Shown: positions 1 to 9,050, counted from the first letter of the stretch. The stretch: 64,000 bases of DNA from Kangiella shandongensis (GCF_020005365.1 NZ_JACNML010000001.1:310001-374000); one strand, 5' to 3'. Translations and numbers: made by a program. Notes: generated from the letters alone by a model not told the origin.

Positions 1-255
1 CTACTCGCCTACTGTATTGTAACTTGGCTGGTTACCGCCTTTTTCACGCGTTATGCGTCACTGGCATCCCTGCTATCCAGTTTTGCTGTTGCAGCGTTTG
101 GTTTTTACATGGATCATAGGTATTTCTTCCCATTATTCGCCATGTTCCTGATTATGCTATGGCGTCACCGCCAAAATATAAAGAACCTGCGGCAGGGAAA
201 AGAGCGTAAAATTACTGACAAAAAGTTTTCGAGAAAAAAGAAGAGGTCTGAATGA
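1..255 (+). CDS. plsY: Glycerol-3-phosphate acyltransferase PlsY, C-terminal part
   Basis: The window opens inside this reading frame (frame 1), so only about the last 84 residues are seen. They contain two hydrophobic membrane segments and then the motif RHRQNIKNLRQGKE, which matches the conserved RHR-x-NI-x-RL-x-G-x-E end of PlsY, followed by a lysine/arginine-rich tail. PlsY is an inner-membrane enzyme that transfers an acyl group from acyl-phosphate to glycerol-3-phosphate in the first step of phospholipid synthesis. Linkage with tsaD and rpsU-dnaG-rpoD is usual in gammaproteobacteria and supports the call. Its TGA stop overlaps the next start as ATGA, so the downstream transporter is probably translationally coupled. 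The basic tail of about 25 residues seems long for the family. Confidence 0.82.
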   Translation, partial: LLAYCIVTWLVTAFFTRYASLASLLSSFAVAAFGFYMDHRYFFPLFAMFLIMLWRHRQNIKNLRQGKERKITDKKFSRKKKRSE

Positions 256-1442
256 GCCACGGTCACAACCCGAACCCGCTAAGGTTACTACCTCTACTCG
301 CTTCTATCGTCGCCATATCTCCGCTGGCAATTGATATGTACCTGCCAGCAATGCCGACCATTGCCAAAGACTTATCGACCTCACCAACGGCTGTACAAAA
401 TTCTTTAAGTATTTACCTTGCGGGTTACGCCATCGGCATGCTGATTTTTGGACCAGTAGCGGATCGAATTGGTCGCCGCAAAGTTGTCATCATTGGCTTG
501 ATTGGTTTTGCGCTCTGCTCAATCGCCCTTTCTTTCGCGCAGAATATCGAAAGCTTTTTATCGCTACGTTTTCTACAGGCTGCTATCAGTAGTGGCGCCA
601 CCGTCGTCGTGCCTGGCGTGATCCGAGATATGTACGGCAAACATACGGCCAAGGGCTTGTCTTACGTCAGTATGATCATGATGATCGCACCCATGATCGC
701 ACCGAGTATTGGTAGCGCTATCCTGCATTTTGCTAACTGGCGTGCCATATTTATTGTACTCGCTGCTTACAGCTTAATAATTTTAGCTTTCTCGTTATGG
801 AAGATGCCGAGCAGCATGCCATCAAAGAAAAACCGTAAATGGCTGCATGAGTTTCTTAATAACTACAAAACCGTATTTACCCACAGAACCGCGCGACTGG
901 ATATTTTCAGCGCCATGTTTGCGACTTTTGCTTTTTTCTGTTACCTGACGTCCATTTCGTACGTTTACATCGATTACTTTGGCGCAAGCGAAAAAACATT
1001 CAGTATTTTATTCGGCATAAATGTCGTCAGCCTACTGGCCAGTAACCTGATCAATAGCCGCCTTGTCGAAAGGTTGGGTTCACGCAAACTGCTGCGCTTT
1101 GGCACCGTTTATGCGCTCTTTACTGGCAGTTTCTTCTTCGCCGTGATACAGCTGGATTTAGGAATCTACTGGACAGCAGTTGCCTTATTCTTCCTACTCG
1201 GCTCACTCGCCTTTATTGCAACAAACTCAGATGGTCTGGTGCTCAACACCTTCGCCGAAAAAAGCGGCACCGCCACCGCCGTTATCGGCACCCTCCGCTT
1301 CGGCTCTGGAGCCATCGCCGGCCCACTGCTCGCTCTACTCTACGACGGCACACCGAGTAACTTCGCCTGGTTGGTTATGGTCTCGGTAGTCATGGTGTTT
1401 ATTGTGCAGTTGATGAATTTAAGACAGGCTGCAAAGCTTTGA
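252..1442 (+). CDS. MFS multidrug efflux transporter, Bcr/CflA family
   Basis: The 396-residue product has about twelve hydrophobic helices and no cleavable signal. The MFS motif A is clear after helix 2 (G67-PVAD-R-IGRR), and the N-terminal PLAIDMYLPAMP segment is the signature of Bcr/CflA drug:H+ antiporters, which export bicyclomycin, chloramphenicol or similar compounds from the inner membrane. Length fits the family (about 390-410). The start overlaps the plsY stop by four bases (ATGA), indicating coupling. Substrate cannot be told from sequence. The gene is not a usual member of the plsY/tsaD neighbourhood and may be a lineage-specific insertion. Confidence 0.88.
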   Translation: MSHGHNPNPLRLLPLLASIVAISPLAIDMYLPAMPTIAKDLSTSPTAVQNSLSIYLAGYAIGMLIFGPVADRIGRRKVVIIGLIGFALCSIALSFAQNIESFLSLRFLQAAISSGATVVVPGVIRDMYGKHTAKGLSYVSMIMMIAPMIAPSIGSAILHFANWRAIFIVLAAYSLIILAFSLWKMPSSMPSKKNRKWLHEFLNNYKTVFTHRTARLDIFSAMFATFAFFCYLTSISYVYIDYFGASEKTFSILFGINVVSLLASNLINSRLVERLGSRKLLRFGTVYALFTGSFFFAVIQLDLGIYWTAVALFFLLGSLAFIATNSDGLVLNTFAEKSGTATAVIGTLRFGSGAIAGPLLALLYDGTPSNFAWLVMVSVVMVFIVQLMNLRQAAKL

Positions 1443-1448
1443 AGTCAT

Positions 1449-1473
1449 CAGAATAGGGTAACACCTTATTCTG
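1449..1473 (+). terminator. Hairpin after the plsY-MFS unit
   Basis: Arms of 11 bases (one G-U pair) with a three-base loop begin seven bases after the MFS stop codon. There is no T-run behind the stem, so this may be a 3'-end-stabilising or factor-assisted structure, not a classical intrinsic terminator. Confidence 0.4.
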
Positions 1474-1554
1474 CGAGATAGTTCTCAGATAACTTATTTA
1501 TGCTAAGTAGAATTGAAAGTTGTATAAGGAACATCTGCTAACCAAGGACGAACT

Positions 1555-2247
1555 ATGAGCAAAACTTTCTCACTGCACGCTATTGATAAGATCAATGATA
1601 TTTTTGAAAACCACGATAATCATGTCGGTAGTGAGCTTAAAAGACAGCATCCAGACAAATACAAAGATTATATGTCCAGCGACTGCATAACCATGGCTAT
1701 TTGGGTATTAAAATATGCTTTTGAAAAAATTGGCAAGCCTGACGTCGCATCCAAAGTAGGAACGCTTGGAGAAAAAGGAACGAGTCTGGCTAAATATCTA
1801 ATCAGTCATCATAACTGGAACGGTGTTTATTATAATCCTGATGTAAACCATCCACTTGACGGAGACGGTGAGCATACATTCAGTTATTACAATCAAGTCA
1901 AAAAGAGATGCCAATACAGTGTTGCTAGAGTTCCTGTAAATAGAAAAGTTATCAACTATAGTCCAAACACAAAAAAAGTTAACCAATACTTGAATCTCAC
2001 TGAAAAAACAATGGTCAACTACAACCTATTTAAAAAGGTACCTTTTGGGTTAGGCATGTCTAGAGGAGGCTCCCATGTCTGGCTTTATTCAAAAGGAGAG
2101 GTCATGGAGTCACACTGGTCATCCATAGGAGCAGATTTATATACTCAAACGGCTCTCAGCAAATTTCAATGGCACTCTGGCATTATCGTCACGCCACCAG
2201 ACTATAGACACCTACTCAGTCAAATATCAGAAGTAAAATGTGGTTAA
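1555..2247 (+). CDS. Hypothetical protein, putative Cys-His amidase/peptidase
   Basis: I do not recognise this 230-residue protein. It has no signal peptide or membrane segment. A cysteine in an SDC motif at the start of a predicted helix (C44) and a histidine in GGSHVW followed by strand-like sequence and ESHW (H174, H187) are laid out as in papain-fold NlpC/P60-like amidases, with catalytic Cys at a helix start and His on a later strand. The tail WHSGIIVTPP resembles the last strand of such folds. The gene is A+T-richer than its neighbours and is followed after four bases by a small lipoprotein gene. Cytoplasmic amidase plus periplasmic lipoprotein is the layout of type VI peptidoglycan amidase effectors with their immunity proteins. 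No secretion marker is present, so the role stays inferred. Confidence 0.55.
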   Translation: MSKTFSLHAIDKINDIFENHDNHVGSELKRQHPDKYKDYMSSDCITMAIWVLKYAFEKIGKPDVASKVGTLGEKGTSLAKYLISHHNWNGVYYNPDVNHPLDGDGEHTFSYYNQVKKRCQYSVARVPVNRKVINYSPNTKKVNQYLNLTEKTMVNYNLFKKVPFGLGMSRGGSHVWLYSKGEVMESHWSSIGADLYTQTALSKFQWHSGIIVTPPDYRHLLSQISEVKCG

Positions 2248-2251
2248 TTCT

Positions 2252-2665
2252 ATGAAAAAAACTATTGTCTACTTATTTTTCTTAATCCTAACTGTGGCTG
2301 CCTGTGCCACAGAAAAAAAAGAGAATACCTTTAATAATGAACTAGTAAAGGTATCCACTAGAGTTTACTTGGGTAAATGGAATACCAAAGGTATTGGTGA
2401 AGCGCTCCCAAACGGTACCCTATTACTCAATCCCAAAGATTTTAAAGGTGATAAAGTCACCATTATTAGAGTTTTAAAATCAGGCAACACAAAAGAAGTC
2501 TATTACAAGGACCCTCAATCTGAAACTTCCTGGATCTATCAAGGAACTCACGATCAAGAGAAAATATTAAACCATCAATTTAAAAATACCTATATGATTA
2601 CTCAGTTGGTCATGGGAAAAGATGGTGGCTCCCTAAAGGAGCGCTTCGAAATCCCCGAAAGCTAA
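2252..2665 (+). CDS. Small lipoprotein, possible immunity partner of the upstream gene
   Basis: From the ATG at 2252 the product is 137 residues and starts with a typical lipoprotein signal: two lysines, a hydrophobic stretch and the lipobox VAAC, giving lipidation at C18. The residue after the cysteine is Ala, so outer-membrane sorting is expected. A GTG at 2240 would add four residues and overlap the upstream gene, but the ATG gives the better signal peptide. The mature part is basic and probably beta-rich, with no family I recognise. It is co-oriented with, and four bases from, the putative amidase gene, and shares its A+T-rich composition. It converges on tsaD, the two stop codons overlapping by four bases. 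Confidence 0.6.
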   Translation: MKKTIVYLFFLILTVAACATEKKENTFNNELVKVSTRVYLGKWNTKGIGEALPNGTLLLNPKDFKGDKVTIIRVLKSGNTKEVYYKDPQSETSWIYQGTHDQEKILNHQFKNTYMITQLVMGKDGGSLKERFEIPES

Positions 2666-3684
2666 TCTAACTCCGCTATCGGCCATCGTGGCTTAGCTCG
2701 AACAACTGGTTCTTCGAATTGGCCTTGCTTCTGTTGTACCGCTTGATAGCGACAATAGCCGGCGTAGGCGATCATGGCACCGTTGTCGGTGCAGAATTTG
2801 GGACGTGGGTAGTAGGCCTTGCCGCCTTTGGATTCGAGCAGGTCGGTTAGTTTTGCTCGTAAGGCCACGTTGGCGCTGACGCCACCGGCGACCACCAGTC
2901 GCTTATGCCCCGTTTGCTCTAGCGCTCGACGGCATTTAATAAATATCGTATCCACCACCGCTTCCTGAAAGGCATAAGCAATATCGGCAAGCGATTGGTC
3001 AGACTGATCAGAGTCTTTGTATAAATTGGCAACTGCAGTTTTTAAGCCACTGAAGCTAAAGTCTAATCCGGGACGGTCAGTCATCGGGCGAGGTAATTTA
3101 TATATCCCGGCTCTACCTTTTTCAGCAAGCTTTGCTAATGCAGGTCCACCTGGATAACCCAGCCCCATAATCTTAGCGGTTTTATCGAAAGCTTCGCCAG
3201 CAGCGTCATCAATCGACTCGCCTAAAATATCGTATTGACCCAAACCTTTGACGTCGACCAATAATGTATGACCGCCCGATACCAACAAGGCAACAAAGGG
3301 AAAGTCTGGCTTTTCATCTTCCAGCATAGGTGCCAATAAGTGTCCTTCCATATGGTGCACACCTATCGCAGGGATTCCCCAAGCATAAGCCAGGCTTCGG
3401 CCCACACCCACGCCAACGAACAAGGCTCCGATTAGCCCAGGCCCTTTGGTATAGGCAATCGCGTCTATATCATCTTTAGTACAGTTTGCCTGTTGTAGCA
3501 CTTCTTTTACCAAAGGAATGGTCTTACGCACATGATCTCTTGATGCAAGCTCAGGCACCACACCGCCATATTCGGCATGCAGTTCAACTTGGCTATAAAG
3601 AGCATCACCAATAATCCCTTTCCCGGAATCATAGATGGCCACGCCCGTTTCATCACAAGAGGTTTCAATACCAAGAACTTTCAT
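2662..3684 (-). CDS. tsaD: tRNA N6-adenosine threonylcarbamoyltransferase TsaD
   Basis: TsaD transfers the threonylcarbamoyl group to A37 of ANN-decoding tRNAs (t6A), working with TsaB, TsaE and TsaC in the cytoplasm. The 340-residue protein begins with the ASKHA-type phosphate loop [15 protein letters not shown], has the iron-binding HHMEGH motif near residue 110, the GGHT segment, and the C-terminal VAGGVSAN and [12 protein letters not shown] motifs. Length equals the family norm. It lies divergent from rpsU with about 240 bases between, the arrangement found in enterobacteria. The stop overlaps the convergent lipoprotein gene by four bases. Confidence 0.97.
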   Translation of the reverse strand: MKVLGIETSCDETGVAIYDSGKGIIGDALYSQVELHAEYGGVVPELASRDHVRKTIPLVKEVLQQANCTKDDIDAIAYTKGPGLIGALFVGVGVGRSLAYAWGIPAIGVHHMEGHLLAPMLEDEKPDFPFVALLVSGGHTLLVDVKGLGQYDILGESIDDAAGEAFDKTAKIMGLGYPGGPALAKLAEKGRAGIYKLPRPMTDRPGLDFSFSGLKTAVANLYKDSDQSDQSLADIAYAFQEAVVDTIFIKCRRALEQTGHKRLVVAGGVSANVALRAKLTDLLESKGGKAYYPRPKFCTDNGAMIAYAGYCRYQAVQQKQGQFEEPVVRAKPRWPIAELD

Positions 3685-3813
3685 GCTTATGCCAGTTTGC
3701 TTTGCCTATATTCAGAAGAATGTCAAATTTTAAAGAAGTTTAGCCCAATTAGCGAGACCAGCGTGAAATTTGCTCATTTATGAATAAAATCATGGTTATT
3801 TCATGAGATCTCT

Positions 3814-3842
3814 TTGCTTTTTACGTCGAAAATGTTTAAAAT
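3814..3842 (+). promoter_or_regulatory. Candidate promoter of rpsU
   Basis: TTGCTT at 3814-3819 and TAAAAT at 3837-3842 are separated by 17 bases, about 86 bases before the rpsU start. The -10 matches consensus in five of six positions and the -35 in three. The position fits the known sigma-70 control of the macromolecular-synthesis operon. Confidence 0.5.
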
Positions 3843-3928
3843 TTGCGCCCTTCCTGTGGTAATAGCTTATCACGGATGGGTAACTTTCTGATTTTATTAA
3901 CATTAACTTAAAGGTTAGGTGATTTTTA

Positions 3929-4144
3929 ATGCCAAGCGTAAGAGTAAAAGATAACGAGCCATTTGACGTTGCATTACGTCGCTTCAAGCGCTCATGCGAG
4001 AAAGCAGGTATTTTGGCTGAAGTTCGTAAGCGTGAACATTACGAGAAGCCAACAGCTGTTCGCAAGCGTCAAAAAGCAGCGGCAGTAAAGCGTGCAGCGA
4101 AAAAAGTAGCTCGCGAAAACGCTCGTCGCATTCGCTTGTATTAA
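3929..4144 (+). CDS. rpsU: 30S ribosomal protein bS21
   Basis: The 71-residue, very basic protein is full length for bS21 and carries the conserved [21 protein letters not shown] start and the RENARR end. bS21 sits by the anti-Shine-Dalgarno region of the 30S subunit and aids initiation. It is the first gene of the classic rpsU-dnaG-rpoD operon. A GGTTAGGTGA stretch precedes the ATG. A weak T-rich stem after the stop (4147-4168) is where partial termination is known in E. coli, allowing much more S21 than primase. Confidence 0.98.
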   Translation: MPSVRVKDNEPFDVALRRFKRSCEKAGILAEVRKREHYEKPTAVRKRQKAAAVKRAAKKVARENARRIRLY

Positions 4145-4146
4145 GC

Positions 4147-4168
4147 GCTTATTTTAAGCAATTTTTTT
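4147..4168 (+). terminator. Weak stem with T-run between rpsU and yqeY-like gene
   Basis: GCTTA-TTT-TAAGC is followed by AA and seven T. The short A+T stem suggests a leaky terminator, matching the partial terminator known after rpsU in enterobacteria. Confidence 0.42.
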
Positions 4169-4208
4169 ATTTTATAGAAAATAGCCATAAATAAGTGAGG
4201 GAATAGCC

Positions 4209-4655
4209 GTGTCAGAACTACATGATCGTCTTAAAGAGGCAATGAAAGAAGCCATGCGCGCCAAAGATAAGGAGCGCCTGAGTACTGTTCGCCTGGCTTT
4301 ATCTGCTATTAAGCAGGTTGAAGTCGATACTCGTGAGACACTTGATGACGCGGCCATTCTTGCTATCTTAGACAAGCTGGTGAAACAGCGTCGTGACTCC
4401 ATTAAACAATATGAAGATGCTGGTCGCCAAGAGCTGGCTGATGTCGAAAAAGCTGAAATCGACATTCTTCAAGAATTCCTTCCACAGCCTCTGACTGACG
4501 AAGAAATTGATGCCCTCATCGAAGATGCGGTTGCTAAAACTGGTGCCGAGTCGATGAAAGACATGGGTAAAGTCATGGGGATGCTAAAACCACAGCTTCA
4601 GGGCCGTGCCGATATGGGCGCCGTCAGTGGTAAAATTAAGGCGCGTCTGTCTTAA
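4209..4655 (+). CDS. GatB/YqeY domain-containing protein
   Basis: A 148-residue, largely helical, charged protein that matches the YqeY family throughout: an N-terminal helical segment rich in K/E with the MKDKERLSTVRL-type motif, and a C-terminal QPLTDEEI...MGKVMGMLKPQLQGRADMG motif like the tRNA-binding tail of GatB and bacterial GlnRS. A role in amidotransferase or tRNA handling is suggested by that homology but not shown. Genes of this family stand between rpsU and dnaG in many proteobacteria, as here. The start codon is GTG, with GTGAGGGA upstream. Confidence 0.92.
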   Translation: MSELHDRLKEAMKEAMRAKDKERLSTVRLALSAIKQVEVDTRETLDDAAILAILDKLVKQRRDSIKQYEDAGRQELADVEKAEIDILQEFLPQPLTDEEIDALIEDAVAKTGAESMKDMGKVMGMLKPQLQGRADMGAVSGKIKARLS

Positions 4656-4741
4656 TCTGACTTTTCAATTTGACAAACTAGGTAAAATATCAGGGCTCTG
4701 CTATTATTGAGCTACCTGATTATATTCTATAATTACATTTA

Positions 4742-6520
4742 ATGGCCTTAATTCCGCAGCAGTTTATTCAAGAACTACTGGCTCGAATCGATATTGTCGA
4801 TTTGATCGACTCGCGTATTCCGCTGAAAAAAGCTGGCGCGAACTATAAGGCATGCTGCCCTTTCCATGGTGAAAAAACACCCTCTTTTACCGTCAGTCAG
4901 GATAAGCAGTTTTATCACTGCTTTGGTTGTGGTGTTCATGGCAATGCCATTAGTTTTGTCATGGAGTATGACCGTCTTGAATTTCCGGATGCAGTAGAAG
5001 AACTCGCAGCCAGTTTGGGGCTGGAAGTACCGCGCGATGACAATGCTCCCAGCCGTCCTAAAGTCGACGCCTCGCTGTATGAGCTGATGAATAAAATCGC
5101 TAAGTTCTATCAGCGTCAACTGAGCTCACCACAAGGCAAACCAGCCGTAAACTATTTAAAAAAACGCGGCCTGAGTGGTGAAATCGCGAAACGCTTCGCT
5201 ATCGGTTATGTGCCAAGTGAATGGCGTAACCTGGAAAAAGTCTTTCCACAACTGAAAACGGATCAAACGTTACAGAAACAGCTGATCGACTGTGGCATGC
5301 TGATCAAAAAAGACAACTCCATGTATGATCGCTTTCGTGATCGCATCATGTTCCCGATCAAAGATAAACGCGGACGCGTTATTGCCTTTGGTGGCCGTAT
5401 TATTGATCAGGGAGAACCTAAGTACCTGAACTCACCAGAAACACCAATTTTTCACAAGAGTAACGAGCTCTACGGGCTATATCAGGCACGTCAGGCCAAC
5501 CGTAAGCTCGAACGACTGCTGATCGTCGAAGGTTATATGGATGTGGTCGCGCTGGCTCAATTTGATATCAATAACGCTGTCGCAACGCTTGGCACCGCAA
5601 CCACCGAAAGTCATCTGCAGCAGTTATTCCGCGCCACCCGCGAATTAGTGCTATGTTTCGATGGTGACCGGGCAGGACGTGACGCGGCTTTACGTGCTTT
5701 GGAGCACGGACTGTCTCAACTGCGTGATGGGAGAGAAATAAAGTTAATGTTTCTGCCAGACGGCGAAGATCCGGACTCAATGGTGAGAAAAGTGGGTAAG
5801 GATGAGTTTCTACAACAGGTAGCGCAAGCCATTCCGCTGTTTGAGTTCTTACTGGAACATTTATCCGCCCAGGTTGATTTAGAATCGGTCTCCGGACGCG
5901 GTCAGCTGGTGCATCTGGCAAAGCCCTACCTGGATAAGGTTACCGACCCGATTTATCATGAATTTTTCAGTAACGCACTGGCCGAAAAGGCCCAGCTATC
6001 CGTAGAGAAGCTAGAGAAAATTATTGAGCAGCCACAACAAGCGACTAAGCCCGTATCACAACCTAAACAGACGACCAACGGCCAAAAGATCAACAAAACC
6101 ATCCAATTGGCGTTGACTTTGTTGTTGCAAAAACCACAGTTAGGGCTCAGTATAAAGAACGTAGCATGGCTGAAAACACTGCCGGAGAAAGGCCCAAAAC
6201 TCTTGTACCAACTCCTTGAAATTATTCATAACAACCCCAAGATCAGTACAGGTACCCTGCTGGAATATTGGCGTGACCATGACAAGCTATACAACCGACT
6301 GGCGCAACTAGCCGTGGTTGAGCGTGAAGAGCGCATGCAGGGTAATGAACAGGCAGAGCTTAATGACTGCATGCAGCGGCTATTAAGACAAGCTCAGACC
6401 CAGCGTCTGGACTATTTAAGGCTAAAAGATAAACAATCCGGCCAAAAGTTAACGACAGCAGAAAAATCCGAATACCAGCAATTACTATTGTTGGCCAAAC
6501 AAAAGCCCCAAAAGCGTTAG
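4742..6520 (+). CDS. dnaG: DNA primase
   Basis: The 592-residue primase synthesises RNA primers at the replication fork with DnaB. The N-terminal CHC2 zinc finger is complete (C39, H42, C60, C63). The TOPRIM core shows LLIVEGYMDV with its catalytic Glu and LCFDGDRAGRDAA with the acidic metal ligands. The last 150 residues are the less conserved helical DnaB-binding domain. Length is usual. No Shine-Dalgarno sequence is visible before the ATG. A TATAAT at 4728-4733 lies only eight bases from the start, so transcripts from it would be nearly leaderless; otherwise it is read from the rpsU promoter. Confidence 0.97.
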   Translation: MALIPQQFIQELLARIDIVDLIDSRIPLKKAGANYKACCPFHGEKTPSFTVSQDKQFYHCFGCGVHGNAISFVMEYDRLEFPDAVEELAASLGLEVPRDDNAPSRPKVDASLYELMNKIAKFYQRQLSSPQGKPAVNYLKKRGLSGEIAKRFAIGYVPSEWRNLEKVFPQLKTDQTLQKQLIDCGMLIKKDNSMYDRFRDRIMFPIKDKRGRVIAFGGRIIDQGEPKYLNSPETPIFHKSNELYGLYQARQANRKLERLLIVEGYMDVVALAQFDINNAVATLGTATTESHLQQLFRATRELVLCFDGDRAGRDAALRALEHGLSQLRDGREIKLMFLPDGEDPDSMVRKVGKDEFLQQVAQAIPLFEFLLEHLSAQVDLESVSGRGQLVHLAKPYLDKVTDPIYHEFFSNALAEKAQLSVEKLEKIIEQPQQATKPVSQPKQTTNGQKINKTIQLALTLLLQKPQLGLSIKNVAWLKTLPEKGPKLLYQLLEIIHNNPKISTGTLLEYWRDHDKLYNRLAQLAVVEREERMQGNEQAELNDCMQRLLRQAQTQRLDYLRLKDKQSGQKLTTAEKSEYQQLLLLAKQKPQKR

Positions 6521-6532
6521 AGAAGCTAATGC

Positions 6533-6562
6533 TTGCTGAGATGGGTGCATATTCTGTATAAT
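6533..6562 (+). promoter_or_regulatory. Candidate internal promoter for rpoD
   Basis: A perfect -10 TATAAT at 6557-6562 lies 18 bases after TTGCTG (6533-6538, three of six matches) in the 140-base dnaG-rpoD gap. The weak -35 keeps confidence low. Confidence 0.4.
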
Positions 6563-6661
6563 TTGCGGTTCGCCATGCGCTAACCGCGAGGGGTTTATAC
6601 TGTGTATAGATCCTAGGGTTATTATTCGCAAAATGGTGTGATCACTACAAAGGTATTCTAG

Positions 6662-8536
6662 ATGTCAGAGAATTCGCAACAGTCACAGCAGTCACAGTTA
6701 AAGTTACTCATTGCGCGAGGTAAGGAACAAGGCTTCTTAACTTATGCAGAAGTTAACGATCACTTACCGCCCGATATCGTCGATCCAGAGCAAATCGAAG
6801 ATATCATCCGCATGATTAATGACATGGGTATTCAGGTTTATGAAACCACGCCTGATGCCGATGAACTGCTGATCAATGATGAGTCCGTCACCGATGAAGA
6901 AGCTGCAGAAGAAGCTGCGGCAGCTTTAGCCAGCGTTGATGGTGAGTTTGGGCGTACCACGGACCCAGTTCGTATGTACATGCGTGAAATGGGTAGCGTT
7001 GAGCTCCTCACGCGTGAAGGCGAAATCGACATCGCTAAACGAATTGAAGAAGGTATCCGCCAGGTCCTTACGGCCATTGGTAACTACCCGGACACTGTCC
7101 GTATTCTGCTCGAAGAATACGACCAGTATAAAAATGAATTTATTCGCCTGACCGATATCGTCACTGGCTTCCTTGATGGTGAAGAAGCTGAATTTGTGCA
7201 GGAAGAGTCAGAAGCGGCCCAAATCGCTAACGCCAGCGCTGAAGAATCTGATGATGAAGACATCGATGATGATGCTGACGACGATGACACTGACGATGAC
7301 GAGACTGAAGAAGAAGTCGATACAGGCCCGGATCCAGAAGAAGCTGAAGAACGCTTCTCTGAGTTGGCTAAACAGTACGACAAGACCGTAAAAGCCATCA
7401 AGCGCTATGGTCGTGCCCACCAGTCTGCGAAGAAACACATTGAAATCATGTGTGAGCAGTTTTTAAACCTAAAACTGGCTCCACGGATGTTCGAATACCT
7501 GGTACAGAACCTTCGTACCAAAATGGATGGTATTCGTGAACAGGAACGTTTCATTATGTATTTAGCGGTGAGAAAGTCTCGCATGCCACGCAAGACCTTC
7601 ATCACAACCTTCTCTGGCGCAGAAACAAATCCAGAATGGCTCGATGGCCATCTGGCGAAGAAGAGCAAATACTCCGAAGCTTTAGCAGAGCATGCTGAAG
7701 ATATTCGTAAAGCACAGCGCAAAATGCAGCTAGTCGAAGAAAGCTGTGACTTGAGCGTACTCGAGATTAAAGAAGCCAACCGCGAAATGTCGATTGGCGA
7801 AGCCAAAGCTCGTCGTGCGAAAAAAGAGATGGTCGAAGCGAACTTGCGTCTGGTTATCTCGATCGCCAAGAAATACACCAACCGCGGATTACAGTTCCTG
7901 GATTTGATTCAGGAAGGTAACATCGGCTTGATGAAAGCCGTGGATAAGTTTGAATATCGCCGAGGTTACAAGTTCTCGACTTATGCAACCTGGTGGATTC
8001 GTCAGGCCATTACTCGTTCGATTGCTGATCAGGCACGTACTATTCGTATTCCGGTGCACATGATCGAAACGATCAATAAACTGAACCGTATTTCACGCCA
8101 GATGCTTCAGGAAATGGGTCGCGAACCACAACCGGAAGAATTGGCAGAACGTATGGATATGCCTGAAGACAAGATCCGTAAGGTTCTTAAAATCGCTAAA
8201 GAGCCAATCTCCATGGAGACGCCAATTGGCGATGACGAAGATTCGCATCTGGGCGACTTTATTGAAGACTCAACAATCGATTCACCGGTCGATGCAGCCA
8301 CAGGCGAAAGCCTGAAAGAAGTCACCGATGAGATCTTGGCAGGCTTAACCGCTCGTGAAGCAAAAGTTCTTCGTATGCGTTTTGGTATTGATATGAATAC
8401 TGACCATACGCTGGAGGAAGTCGGCAAACAGTTCGACGTGACTCGTGAGCGTATTCGTCAAATCGAAGCCAAAGCTCTGCGTAAACTACGTCACCCAAGC
8501 CGCTCAGAGAAGTTACGTACATACATCGACGAGTAG
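6662..8536 (+). CDS. rpoD: RNA polymerase primary sigma factor RpoD (sigma-70)
   Basis: The 624-residue protein has all sigma-70 parts: region 1.1 (residues 1-80), region 1.2 ([11 protein letters not shown]), a non-conserved region, region 2 with the -10 reader [19 protein letters not shown] near 445, region 3, and region 4.2 [27 protein letters not shown] that binds the -35 element. It directs core polymerase to housekeeping promoters. The non-conserved region holds an unusually pure Asp/Glu tract at about residues 176-228. An AAAGGTATT ribosome site precedes the ATG. The tRNA-Ile2 gene follows, as in related bacteria. Confidence 0.98.
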   Translation: MSENSQQSQQSQLKLLIARGKEQGFLTYAEVNDHLPPDIVDPEQIEDIIRMINDMGIQVYETTPDADELLINDESVTDEEAAEEAAAALASVDGEFGRTTDPVRMYMREMGSVELLTREGEIDIAKRIEEGIRQVLTAIGNYPDTVRILLEEYDQYKNEFIRLTDIVTGFLDGEEAEFVQEESEAAQIANASAEESDDEDIDDDADDDDTDDDETEEEVDTGPDPEEAEERFSELAKQYDKTVKAIKRYGRAHQSAKKHIEIMCEQFLNLKLAPRMFEYLVQNLRTKMDGIREQERFIMYLAVRKSRMPRKTFITTFSGAETNPEWLDGHLAKKSKYSEALAEHAEDIRKAQRKMQLVEESCDLSVLEIKEANREMSIGEAKARRAKKEMVEANLRLVISIAKKYTNRGLQFLDLIQEGNIGLMKAVDKFEYRRGYKFSTYATWWIRQAITRSIADQARTIRIPVHMIETINKLNRISRQMLQEMGREPQPEELAERMDMPEDKIRKVLKIAKEPISMETPIGDDEDSHLGDFIEDSTIDSPVDAATGESLKEVTDEILAGLTAREAKVLRMRFGIDMNTDHTLEEVGKQFDVTRERIRQIEAKALRKLRHPSRSEKLRTYIDE

Positions 8537-8585
8537 TTTAAAAAACAAAAACTTAGAATAGATCCGGATTTCTCCAGATTTGTTA

Positions 8586-8623
8586 TTGCACGCGCAGGAA
8601 TTTTCTCGTAAACTCCTGCGCGT
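8586..8623 (+). promoter_or_regulatory. tRNA promoter with GC-rich discriminator, inside a 10-bp inverted repeat
   Basis: TTGCAC (8586-8591), 17 bases, TAAACT (8609-8614), then CCTGCGCG directly after the -10. A GC-rich discriminator of this kind is the hallmark of stringently controlled stable-RNA promoters. The same bases form a perfect inverted repeat (8590-8599 with 8614-8623, 14-base loop) that could act as the rpoD terminator, although the T-run begins seven bases beyond the stem. Confidence 0.55.
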
Positions 8624-8659
8624 TAATAGTTTTTTGCGCGACTTCTGCGCACTCCTATC

Positions 8660-8736
8660 GGGCCCGTAGCTCAGTTGGTTAGAGCATCCGACTCATAATC
8701 GGCAGGTCCCCCGTTCAAGTCGGGGCGGGCCCACCA
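8660..8736 (+). tRNA. tRNA-Ile2 (anticodon CAU)
   Basis: A full 77-nt cloverleaf with encoded CCA: acceptor stem GGGCCCG/CGGGCCC, D-loop AGCTCAGTTGGTTAGAGC, anticodon loop CTCATAA with CAT at 8694-8696, T-loop GTTCAAGTC and A73. CAU could mean Met or lysidine-modified Ile2. The GGGCCC acceptor stem and position just after rpoD (as ileX in E. coli) favour Ile2, which reads AUA after TilS modification. An elongator Met tRNA is the alternative. Confidence 0.88.
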
Positions 8737-9050
8737 TCACTCTTACATGCCTTACTGTTCCTTGTTTATCAAACTGTATTTGGTGGCATATGTGATAACT
8801 TCTGTCACTAGTTATTTCGACGACTCCTTTCAAATCTTATACAGCAAAAAGCTCTGATCGACAGTATGAAAAGAAGGTTACAGCGTGCTGCATGGGATAA
8901 GCAGTTTCGAGCTTAGTTATTATTTAGTTAAATATAGGTACACTTTTTTGCATTGCATTCGTACATATTAACCCCAAGGCAGAAAGTATCAGGCCACGAG
9001 GGCCTGCTCTTTATAGTTTTACAGCTCACCAATACCCAGTCGAGCAAAAG
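8737..9050. other. 314-base intergenic stretch after the tRNA
   Basis: No convincing gene. A 16-codon ATG frame at 8866-8916 (MKRRLQRAAWDKQFRA) has no ribosome site. A small stem CAGGCC/GGCCTG at 8990-9006 lies 45 bases beyond the stop of the leftward amidohydrolase and may end its transcript, without a clear T-run. Confidence 0.35.

Noticed and set aside
7173-7391. Lys/Met-rich frame inside rpoD
   Set aside because: It is the plus-one reading of the GAT/GAA repeat tract of rpoD and has no independent support.
8787-8805. TGTGAT...TCAC as a CRP site
   Set aside because: The half-sites are separated by 8 bases instead of 6 and no promoter lies near.
8818-8823. ACGACT in the gap after the tRNA, as a possible fourth ECF site
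   Set aside because: The bases 16 upstream are CTTCT, not TGTAA, and no gene follows.
8866-8916. 16-codon frame MKRRLQRAAWDKQFRA after the tRNA
   Set aside because: No ribosome-binding site or promoter, and too short to separate from chance.
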